A stretch of DNA of 29,896 nt from Dietzia timorensis (lineage in GTDB: Bacteria; Actinomycetota; Actinomycetes; Mycobacteriales; Mycobacteriaceae). Positions within the stretch are counted from its first letter, which is position 1, and each line of letters begins with the position of its first letter. The stretch spans positions 1 to 29,896 of the forward strand of contig NZ_DYXM01000239.1 of the NCBI RefSeq assembly GCF_020742175.1, in the 5' to 3' direction. Below, in pieces: positions 14,531 to 22,078 of this stretch. The position numbers and the translations under genes are program-made. The notes under the pieces are model-generated. The model was not told the origin of the DNA. It saw nothing but the letters and a program-made list of their open reading frames with translations, and searched no databases.

Positions 14531-17221
14531 ATGGGATCCGCTGACGTGAGACTCGACCGGGCCGACATACGAAATGTCGGAGGTAAAGCGATCGGGCTCC
14601 TTCGACTCGATGCTGCGGGGATCGCTGTGCCGCCGTGGCGGGCACTCGAGGCCGCGCACGGCCAGGCCCACCTCGAACGAGTGCGCTCCCGGAACACTTC
14701 TGCCCCCGAAGGTCTTTCCCCTCGCGAGCGCGCACTGAGCGAGCCGCTCGATGCGAGCACCGAGGCGCGCATCGCGACCATTCTCGACGAGCTGGATTGC
14801 GAGTTCGTGGCCGTACGCTCATCCGGCCTGGCCGAGGACGGCTCGGACGAATCCCTCGCCGGCCGCTTCGAGACCGTGCTCGGCGTGCGCGCAGACGATC
14901 CGGGCGCGATCGCGGACTCGGTCAGGCGGTGCTGGGCCTCGGCGCTACCGGATGCCGTCCCCGACGAAGCGGAAGAGCCGACCGCCGCGGAGACGCCGAT
15001 GGCCGTCGTCATCCAGAAAATGGTTGATCCACATGCGGCGGGTGTCGCTTTTACCCTCGACGAGCGCGTGCTGGTGAGCGCAGCGTATGGGCTCGGCGAG
15101 GGGCTCGTCTCGGGCGCCGTCGACGCCGACTCCGCTGTGCTCGATACCGCGGGTGGGGTTCTCGCCGAGCGAATAGGCGCTAAGGAATCGGCGTTCCGGC
15201 GGGTCGGCGGCGACGTCCACGAGCTGGAGGTCGTACCCGCCGAGCGCGCCGAATCCGCGCTTTCCCGCGAGCAATACCGCACGCTCGGGAAGGCGCTTGC
15301 GAAGATCACCGATGCCCTCGGCCCGCGGCAGGACGTCGAGTTCGCATTCGACGACGCCGGGCTGCACATCTTGCAATGTCGCCCGGTGACGGCCACGACC
15401 CCGGTCCCGGACCTACCGGTACCTGTCGGGATCGACGACCTCGTCTCGGCGGAAAAGGTCGCCGCCGGTGAGGCGCGCCTGTGGGACAACTCGAATATTC
15501 TCGAAAGCTTCAACGGCCCTACCTCGCCGCTGACGTTCTCGACCGCGTCGAACGTGTACCGCCACGTCTACGACGGCTACGCGCGTTCGCTGCGAGTGCC
15601 GCGCGCGCAGCTCAAGCAGGTCGCCGAGTGGACGCCCCACCTGCTCGGTCAGTTCTACGGCCGCGTGTATTACGACCTGCTGCACTGGTATCGGATGGTC
15701 GGAATCGCGCCTGGCTATGCACTCAATCGGCGCGTACTCGAGGTGGCACTCGGCGTCGGCGAGCCGCTGGATTCCCGGGTTGCGCGCACCCTCAAGCCGT
15801 TTACCTTCCGCTCGCCCGTCCACCGGCTCGTCTCGCGCGCGATCACCACCGCGACCTATGTTCGCCGGATCGCCACCGTCGAATCGTTCGTCGACGATTT
15901 CCTCCGCGAGTTCGACGCCATCTACGCCCGCTTCGACGCGCTCGACTACGACACGATGGACGGAACCGAGGTCCTCGCCCGATTCGAGGAACTCGAGAGC
16001 GAATTGCTGCGCCGGTGGGGGCCGGTGATGGTGCTAGACGCGGCGCTCCTGACGCTTTCCGGTTTGCTGTTCGCGCTGACCAAGGTGCTGCTGCCGAATG
16101 CGCCCGAATGGTTCGGTTTCGCGGCGATCGCTCCCGGCGAGGATATCGAGTCCGCCGAGCCAGCCCACGCCCTCGCGGACATGGCCGCACTCATCGACGA
16201 CGAGGCCGTGGCCGAGCGAATCCGCCGCGGAGATCCCGCCGAGGTCTACCAGTGGATTCGCGAGCATGGCCCGGTGAAGCTGCGCAGCGCGGCCGACGAG
16301 TACATCGACAACTACGGCTACCGCAGCCTCGACGAGCTCAAACTCGAGATCCCCGACCTGCGAGAGGATCCGTCGATGCTCGTGGTGCTGCTGCGGGCGG
16401 CAATGGCCGGCGGCGCGCCGAATCGCGGAGAGGACGCCGAGGCCTACCTCGACGCGAACCTGCACGGTGTGCGCCGCCGCGTCTACGAGGCGCTGCGCCG
16501 AAAGACGTCCGCAGGCGCCGCCGCACGCGAGCGCCTGCGCTTCGCCCGCACCCGCGCCTTCGGAATGGTCAAGCGCATGGTTCGCGCCATGGGCCGCGAT
16601 CTCGCCGCCCGCGGGGTTCTCGGCGAATTCGACGACGTGTTCTTCCTGACCCTCGACGAGCTTCGCGCGCAGCTGCGTGGAGGCACAGCCTCTGACGGCG
16701 GAGATGCCGCCCGCGCATCAGTGGCGCGGCGCCGGGAGGCTCTACACCTGTCCCGTTCGGTGGCGGGTCCGGCACGATTCTGGACCTCGGGGCCGGTGAG
16801 CGGCCGCGGCGAGCTCGCCGAGCTCGGCTTCGTTGCGCGGTCGGGGCTGCCGGCGGCGGAGGTCGGCGATGAGCTCAGCGGTGTTGCCTCGTCCTCGGGC
16901 GTGGCCGAGGGCACGGTGGTCGTCGTCGATTCGCCTGCCGATATCCGCGAGGGCATCCTGGTCGGCTACCGCACCGATCCCGGGTGGGCGACGGCGCTGC
17001 CCGCCGCGAAGGCGCTGCTCATCGAGCGCGGATCGCCACTCACCCACGTCGCGATCATCGCACGGGAGCTGGGCATTCCAACCGTCGTGCAGATCGAGAA
17101 CCTCACCTCGCTGCTGCGGGACGGGATGACCGTCCGCGTCGACGCGACCGCAGGCACGGTCACCGTCCTCTCCGGCGCAGAGGAATCCGAGACAACGAGC
17201 GACGAGGAGGCACGGCGATGA
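14531..17221 (+). CDS. Rifampin-phosphotransferase / PEP-synthase-like dikinase
   Basis: This 896-residue protein has the three-part layout of small-molecule dikinases. Residues 1-290 are the PEP-synthase-type ATP-grasp region (NVGGKAIGLL 15-24, AVRSSGLAEDG 94-104, MAVVIQKMVDPHAAGVAF, DVEFAFDDAGLHILQCRPVT). A long middle region (about 300-790) starts LWDNSNILESFNGPTSPLTF and is the likely substrate-binding part. The C-terminal swivelling domain has its phospho-carrier histidine H839 in RGSPLTHVAIIARELGIPTV. It lacks the PEP-binding TIM barrel of true PEP synthase or PPDK. Rifampin phosphotransferase has the same length and order and passes a phosphate from ATP through His to a hydroxyl. I therefore infer phosphorylation of a pathway alcohol or carbonyl intermediate. 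First gene of the operon, probably leaderless, and coupled to the next by ATGA. Confidence 0.85.
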   Translation: MGSADVRLDRADIRNVGGKAIGLLRLDAAGIAVPPWRALEAAHGQAHLERVRSRNTSAPEGLSPRERALSEPLDASTEARIATILDELDCEFVAVRSSGLAEDGSDESLAGRFETVLGVRADDPGAIADSVRRCWASALPDAVPDEAEEPTAAETPMAVVIQKMVDPHAAGVAFTLDERVLVSAAYGLGEGLVSGAVDADSAVLDTAGGVLAERIGAKESAFRRVGGDVHELEVVPAERAESALSREQYRTLGKALAKITDALGPRQDVEFAFDDAGLHILQCRPVTATTPVPDLPVPVGIDDLVSAEKVAAGEARLWDNSNILESFNGPTSPLTFSTASNVYRHVYDGYARSLRVPRAQLKQVAEWTPHLLGQFYGRVYYDLLHWYRMVGIAPGYALNRRVLEVALGVGEPLDSRVARTLKPFTFRSPVHRLVSRAITTATYVRRIATVESFVDDFLREFDAIYARFDALDYDTMDGTEVLARFEELESELLRRWGPVMVLDAALLTLSGLLFALTKVLLPNAPEWFGFAAIAPGEDIESAEPAHALADMAALIDDEAVAERIRRGDPAEVYQWIREHGPVKLRSAADEYIDNYGYRSLDELKLEIPDLREDPSMLVVLLRAAMAGGAPNRGEDAEAYLDANLHGVRRRVYEALRRKTSAGAAARERLRFARTRAFGMVKRMVRAMGRDLAARGVLGEFDDVFFLTLDELRAQLRGGTASDGGDAARASVARRREALHLSRSVAGPARFWTSGPVSGRGELAELGFVARSGLPAAEVGDELSGVASSSGVAEGTVVVVDSPADIREGILVGYRTDPGWATALPAAKALLIERGSPLTHVAIIARELGIPTVVQIENLTSLLRDGMTVRVDATAGTVTVLSGAEESETTSDEEARR

Positions 17222-20200
17222 CGGCCACCTCGGCTCCGCGTTCGGCGGCCAGAGACGCCCACCGGCGCCGCTGGGCAGATATCGATATCGACCGGGTTGT
17301 CGGCTGGGTTGATGAACCGGGTGGCTCCGCCGTCATACGTGCATTGAACGACAGCGGCGAGTGGGACGGGCTCGGGTACGAGGAGGCGGCCGCCAGGGTC
17401 CGCGGGCTCGGCGATGCGATCGCGTATTGGCTGGCCTCGAACGGGTACGGCGCGGATACGCCGGTCGCGGTGATCGCACCGACGGCAGTCGACACGGTGG
17501 TCGCCTACTGGGCGGTGCTCGACTCCGGCGCGGCGCTCGTGCCGCTGTCGCCTCCCGGGCTGGGCGAGGCCGATGCGGCGGCCGAAAAGATCGCCGGAAT
17601 TCTCGAGGTATCCGCCGCACCGCTCGTGCTGGCGAGCGAGGATTTCGCCCCGCTCGCCGAACGTGCACGCACGCTCGCCGGTACGAGCGCACACGTCGTC
17701 TCCCCCGCTGCGTTGGCCGCGCGGGCCGGCCAGGTTGGTGACGCCGAAGCGGATCGCGACCGCGGCGATATCGCGCTCCTGCAATTCACCTCCGGGTCGA
17801 CCGGTTCGCCGCGCGGGGTCGTGATCAGCTGGGAGGCGCTCGCACACAACCTCGACATGATCGCAGGTCACGTGGGCTTCGAGCCCGGCGACGGATTCTG
17901 TGCGTGGCTGCCGATGTTTCACGACATGGGCCTGGTGGGGATCGTGCTGCTGGCGGTGTCGACGAAGTCGCGGCTGGAGCTGATGCGCCCAGACCAGTTC
18001 ATTCGGTGGCCCGAGCGGTACGTGGAGATGCTTGCGCGCTGCCAGCACTCGGCGAGCCCGTCTTTCGGGCTGGGCTATGCGGCGTACCGCCTTCGCGGGC
18101 GCGAGCTGCCCGACGTGGACCTATCGCGGTTCAAGTCGCTGGTCATCGGTTCGGAGCCACTGCGCGCGGCGGACATCTCGGGGTTCCTCGAGCGGTTCGG
18201 CGGGCTGGGTTTCACCGCCGCGCAGATCCGGCCCGCGTACGGGCTCGCCGAATCCACGCTCATGTCATGCGGGACGCGGCTCGGCGAGCCTATGCGAGCC
18301 CTCGCCCTCTCCCCGGCCACGGAAATCGGCCGACCAGCGGCCATTTCCGATGAGTGGTGCGCCACCGACGGTTCGGTACCCGGCGGCGACGACACCAACT
18401 GGTCGTTTTGCGTGGGCACCCCGGACGTCGACGCGCCCGTGACGATCTGCGATCCCGCTGGTGCGCCGTTGCCCCTGGGCACTGTCGGCGAGATCTGCGT
18501 CGCCGGCCCGTCGATCGCGGACGGCTACCTCCAGAAGTCGGGCGGCGCGGTCGATCCCGAGCGGACGCGGTTCGATCGGGGGACGCTGCGCACGGGCGAC
18601 GCCGGCTTTTTCCACGACGGAGGGCTGTACGTGCTCGGGCGCATCGGCACCTCGCTGAAGACCCGCGGGCGGACCGTGTTCATGGAGGACCTTGACGCGG
18701 CGGTGGCCCACGCGAGCGGGCTTCCCGGAGGTCGGGTCGCGGCCGCGGCCGCCCCACAGGCCGGCGGTCCGAAGGTGCTCCTCGCACTCGAGTCACCACG
18801 CGACGAGCAGCTCGAATCTGCGCGAACTGTGTTGCGCACGATGTGCGGAGACCGCGAAGTCGAGGTATGCGACGTGCCGCGCGGGTTCATCCCCCGAACC
18901 TCCAGCGGCAAACCGCGCCGCCATGAACTTATCCGGCTCCTCGTCGGCTCCCCCACAGGCGACGGTGCCGCGACCGACATCCGCGAAGACCGACAAATCG
19001 ATTTCGCTACTCCTGTAGAGGCCCCCGAGGCGAGCGCTCGCGAGTATGCGGATGCGGACATTCTCGCGCTGTGGGAGGCGGTCGCGCCGCGCGTCGACGT
19101 TCCCGAGGCAGCGGGCGTCCTTCACGAGGGTTCGCTCGCCGAAGGCTTCGGGAATGCGCGCAGTGACGTCGATTTCCTCGTCGTCATTCCAGGAGACCCG
19201 GCCACGCCGACAATGCCGACCGTCCTGTTCGAGGCGGGCCGCCGCGTCGAGGTGCGCACCCGCTCGGAGGCCGAGATCCACGCGCAGTTCGACCGGCTTG
19301 CCGTCGAGGCGTCCGACGCGGACGATCCCGACCCCGAGATCCCGGGAGAGGACATTCTCAACCGCTGCCAGCGGCTCGCTGGGTCGAAGCTGGTGCGCGC
19401 GTCCGACGTCATAGACGATGTGTCCCTTCCCCACACACGCGAGTTGGCGGGAATCCTTGGCCGCTGGTGGCGGGTGCGGGCCGAATCGTGCCGCGCCCGG
19501 GCGGTGGCCGCGCGGGCGCTCGGCAATGCCTCAGGCGAGGCCGGCTGGATGCGCGAGGCCGGGGTGCAGGCGCTCAAGGCCGATCTGGCCGCAAAGGGCG
19601 AAACGTACCTGGAATCCAAGTGGCTCGCCGAGCAACTACACCGCGTCGGTGACGCCTCGGCCGCCGAACTGTTGGGGGCTACGGGAGGCGCGTCGTCCGG
19701 CCATGCCGAGCGCTGGGCCGATCTCGTCGGCGAGCGTCTGGGCACGCGCGAGCCGTCGCCGGCGCAGCTGCGCATCGAGCGCGTGCCGGAGGTGACCACG
19801 TGGATCATCGGTTCGCGTGTGCACGTCGTGCGCGGGCGCGAGGATGTCTTTATCCTGACGTCGGAGTTCGCGGATGCCTGGCGGCGCGTGGTGCCCGGGC
19901 GGACCCTGGCTGCGCACCTCGACGGCGATACATCCCTCGCGGAGGTGCTGGAGTGGGCGCTCGACTTGGGGCTGGTGCGCCTTTCCGTGCGCGCCGGGCA
20001 GGAGTGGCGCGAGGTGCGGCCCGCGATGTCGATGGTCGCCGAGTCGAAGGCGGTGAGCCCGCCGCCGGCGACCGGCGTGCCCGCGCTGACCCTGGCCGGT
20101 GCGACTTCCGAGAGCGCAAGAGTGCCGTTCGTCCGTTCCGCGCTGCGCGCCAAGGATTTCGCCGCGTGCGGGATGGCGCTCGTTTGGTCGCTGATGGTGA

Positions 20201-20712
20201 CCGAGAACGCGCGCGAGGACCTCGACGGCGCGCTGCGTAGCGAGCAGTGGGGCGTCGCATCGGCGGCCGCGGCGCGCGTCGTGCTGCTGTCGTCGCGGCT
20301 CGTGCTCACCAGCTGCGGGGTGTATCCGCTGCCGGCCGATGTGCAGCCGGCGCGTTCGCTTCGCACGCTGTGCCCGCCGAATCCGCAGATCGATGCCCTC
20401 GCTGACACGGTCGACGAGCTGCTCGGCGAGAGCACGTCGGTCGAGGCGATCCACGCCGACCCCGAGGGCCTAACCGAGCGGATCGACGCGCTCGTCTCCT
20501 CCGTGCGCGAGCTCGCCATCGGCGCAGGTTTCCCCTCGTCGTTCGACGGCCCGGCCCAGTGGAACGAGACGCTGAAGATCGCTTACGACTGGCTGAGGCT
20601 CGGAGGCTATCTCGACGCGACCCTGCCGCTCGACGAAGCCCGAGATCTCGTCGAATCCGGCGGCCAGCAGCCGCACGCCGGAATCGACACGACGCAAGGA
20701 GACATGCCATGA
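17218..20712 (+). CDS. Fatty acyl-AMP ligase fused to a nucleotidyltransferase-like domain and an all-helical C-terminus
   Basis: This is a 1164-residue multidomain protein. Residues ~20-575 are a fatty acyl-AMP ligase: FTSGSTGSPRG (190-200), the FAAL-type LPMFHDMGL (231-239), GSEPLR, YGLAES (341-346), LRTGDAGFF (457-465) and the C-terminal lysine K565 in PRTSSGKPRR. It should adenylate a fatty acid and load it on the ACP encoded next. Residues ~615-690 carry HEGSLAEGFGNARSDVDFLVV (with G638, S639, D650, D652) and a third acidic residue, E678, in RRVEVRT. That is the signature of nucleotidyltransferases of the polymerase-beta superfamily. Residues ~860-925 (VHVVRGREDVFILT...LEWALDLGLVRLSV) faintly resemble a PqqD-type peptide-binding fold. 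The remainder to 1164 is helical and unassigned. Starts and ends in ATGA overlaps. Confidence 0.88.
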   Translation: MTATSAPRSAARDAHRRRWADIDIDRVVGWVDEPGGSAVIRALNDSGEWDGLGYEEAAARVRGLGDAIAYWLASNGYGADTPVAVIAPTAVDTVVAYWAVLDSGAALVPLSPPGLGEADAAAEKIAGILEVSAAPLVLASEDFAPLAERARTLAGTSAHVVSPAALAARAGQVGDAEADRDRGDIALLQFTSGSTGSPRGVVISWEALAHNLDMIAGHVGFEPGDGFCAWLPMFHDMGLVGIVLLAVSTKSRLELMRPDQFIRWPERYVEMLARCQHSASPSFGLGYAAYRLRGRELPDVDLSRFKSLVIGSEPLRAADISGFLERFGGLGFTAAQIRPAYGLAESTLMSCGTRLGEPMRALALSPATEIGRPAAISDEWCATDGSVPGGDDTNWSFCVGTPDVDAPVTICDPAGAPLPLGTVGEICVAGPSIADGYLQKSGGAVDPERTRFDRGTLRTGDAGFFHDGGLYVLGRIGTSLKTRGRTVFMEDLDAAVAHASGLPGGRVAAAAAPQAGGPKVLLALESPRDEQLESARTVLRTMCGDREVEVCDVPRGFIPRTSSGKPRRHELIRLLVGSPTGDGAATDIREDRQIDFATPVEAPEASAREYADADILALWEAVAPRVDVPEAAGVLHEGSLAEGFGNARSDVDFLVVIPGDPATPTMPTVLFEAGRRVEVRTRSEAEIHAQFDRLAVEASDADDPDPEIPGEDILNRCQRLAGSKLVRASDVIDDVSLPHTRELAGILGRWWRVRAESCRARAVAARALGNASGEAGWMREAGVQALKADLAAKGETYLESKWLAEQLHRVGDASAAELLGATGGASSGHAERWADLVGERLGTREPSPAQLRIERVPEVTTWIIGSRVHVVRGREDVFILTSEFADAWRRVVPGRTLAAHLDGDTSLAEVLEWALDLGLVRLSVRAGQEWREVRPAMSMVAESKAVSPPPATGVPALTLAGATSESARVPFVRSALRAKDFAACGMALVWSLMVTENAREDLDGALRSEQWGVASAAAARVVLLSSRLVLTSCGVYPLPADVQPARSLRTLCPPNPQIDALADTVDELLGESTSVEAIHADPEGLTERIDALVSSVRELAIGAGFPSSFDGPAQWNETLKIAYDWLRLGGYLDATLPLDEARDLVESGGQQPHAGIDTTQGDMP

Positions 20713-20969
20713 CCGACGCCGCCCAGGCACGTACGCGAGCCCTCGACGTCGTCGAGGCGATGGCACCGAACCCGCCGGTCGGCGGCCTGCAACCGGAGCT
20801 TCGTCTCATCGACGACCTCGGCTTCGACTCGCTTCGTCTCGTCGAGCTGACGATGGCGCTCGAGGACGCGCTCGAGCTGGAGCCCATCCCCCAGTCCAGG
20901 CTCGCCGAGGTGATGACAGTCGGCGCCGTGCAGGACCTCGCCGAGGAAATGAAGGGGCCCGGATCATGA
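20709..20969 (+). CDS. Acyl carrier protein
   Basis: This is an 86-residue acidic helical protein. LRLIDDLGFDSLRLVELTMA contains the DSL motif with Ser41 as the phosphopantetheine attachment site, followed by the usual acidic helix II. The length is that of a free-standing carrier protein. Gene order puts it directly after the acyl-AMP ligase and before the thioester reductase, so it most likely carries the acyl chain between them and the AfsA-type enzyme. It is joined to both neighbours by ATGA overlaps, which suggests translational coupling. A separate PPTase from elsewhere in the genome would be needed. It is unlikely to be the primary fatty-acid ACP, given its place in an accessory operon. 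Confidence 0.93.
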   Translation: MTDAAQARTRALDVVEAMAPNPPVGGLQPELRLIDDLGFDSLRLVELTMALEDALELEPIPQSRLAEVMTVGAVQDLAEEMKGPGS

Positions 20970-22078
20970 GTGACGGCACGGTACTGGTCACCGGCGCGGC
21001 CGGGCTCGTCGGCGCGGAGGTGTGCGCGCGGATGGCGAGGCAGGGGCGGCGCGTTCTCGCGATGGTGCACAGCAAGCCGGAGATCCGCACGGTCGACGGG
21101 CCGCTGCACGCGGCGCGCGTGCGCGTCGTGAACGGCGACGTCACGGCCCCCGGGCTCGGCCTCGATCCCACCGACCCGCTGGTGCGGCGGCTCGACACGG
21201 TCGTCCACTGCGCGGCGACCACCAATTTCTCCGAGCCTGACGACGTGTACCGCAGGCTCAACATCGGTGGCACCGAGAACGCCGTCGCCTTCGCCCAGCG
21301 AGCCTCGGCGCGACTCGTGCACGTGTCAACAGCGTATGTGTGTGGCAAGCTCGACGAGCTCGCCGGCCCCGGGGCGACCTTCCTCGAGTCCGAGCTCGAC
21401 CGCGGCCAGCGCTTCAACAACGGCTACGAGGCCTCGAAGCTGCAGGCCGAGCGGATCGTGCGGGACGCCGAGCGCGGCGGACTGCCCGTCGCCATCGTCC
21501 GGCCCGGGATCGTGTGCGGACACAGCGAGGACGGCCGCATTACCGACCGGCGAAACCTGTACCTCGTGCTCAAGCTCATCACCGAGGGCAAGCTCCGGAC
21601 TTTGCCGGGGCGTTACGGCGCGACGCTCGCGCTCGCCCCGGTGGACATGGTCGCCGACGTAATCGCGCATGTCGTCGCCGACGGCATCTCCGGCCGCACG
21701 TTCCACGCCGTCGGCCGGGACGCGCTCAGTCTGCGCGATGTCTCGGACGTGATCTCCGAGTATCCCTGCTTCGACATCAACCGTTTCGTGCCGCCGGCGG
21801 GTTTCGACCCCGACGAGCTCGACCGCCGCGAGCGTGCCTACTTCGACCGGGTCGCCCGCGACTACACCGACTACTTCGTCCGGACCGTCCGCTTCGACAC
21901 CACGGCCACCCGCGAGCTTCTCGCCGCCCATGACGCCGCACTTCCCGCAAGCGGGAGGGAGCTCCTTCGCGCGATCTTCGACGATTGCCTTCGCGTCGGA
22001 TTCCTCGCCGACGGCCTGCGCTCGGTGGACGAGGCCGTCGCGAGCGTCGCCGCAGGCGCGTCGGGAGGACACCGATGA
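20966..22078 (+). CDS. NAD(P)-dependent thioester/fatty-acyl reductase (extended SDR, male-sterility type)
   Basis: This 370-residue protein has a Rossmann nucleotide-binding start, VLVTGAAGLVGAEV, with GxxGxxG at residues 10-16. It has the acidic turn NGDVT, CAATTNF (82-88), STAYVCG (121-127), and the catalytic pair Y154/K158 in GYEASK. The PVAIVRPGIVCG stretch is typical of the NAD_binding_4 (male-sterility) branch that also includes NRPS and FadD9-type thioester reductase domains. It should release a carrier-bound acyl group as an aldehyde or alcohol, or reduce a keto intermediate. The substrate is probably the product on the preceding ACP. An epimerase function is possible but less likely in this context. 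Linked to both neighbours by ATGA overlaps. Confidence 0.87.
   Translation: MSDGTVLVTGAAGLVGAEVCARMARQGRRVLAMVHSKPEIRTVDGPLHAARVRVVNGDVTAPGLGLDPTDPLVRRLDTVVHCAATTNFSEPDDVYRRLNIGGTENAVAFAQRASARLVHVSTAYVCGKLDELAGPGATFLESELDRGQRFNNGYEASKLQAERIVRDAERGGLPVAIVRPGIVCGHSEDGRITDRRNLYLVLKLITEGKLRTLPGRYGATLALAPVDMVADVIAHVVADGISGRTFHAVGRDALSLRDVSDVISEYPCFDINRFVPPAGFDPDELDRRERAYFDRVARDYTDYFVRTVRFDTTATRELLAAHDAALPASGRELLRAIFDDCLRVGFLADGLRSVDEAVASVAAGASGGHR

Noticed and set aside
14381..14671. Longer nitroreductase start at 14671
   Set aside because: The extra 97 residues do not resemble the family and would cross the whole divergent promoter region and the start of the dikinase gene.
14531..17221. Annotation as phosphoenolpyruvate synthase (ppsA)
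   Set aside because: The ATP-grasp and phospho-His domains match, but the C-terminal PEP-binding TIM barrel is missing and the length and domain order fit rifampin-phosphotransferase-like dikinases.
19122..20519. Minus-strand open frame (465 codons) opposite the FAAL fusion
   Set aside because: Ser/Arg/Thr-rich shadow translation with no motif. The plus-strand frame is continuous and coupled to its neighbours by ATGA overlaps.
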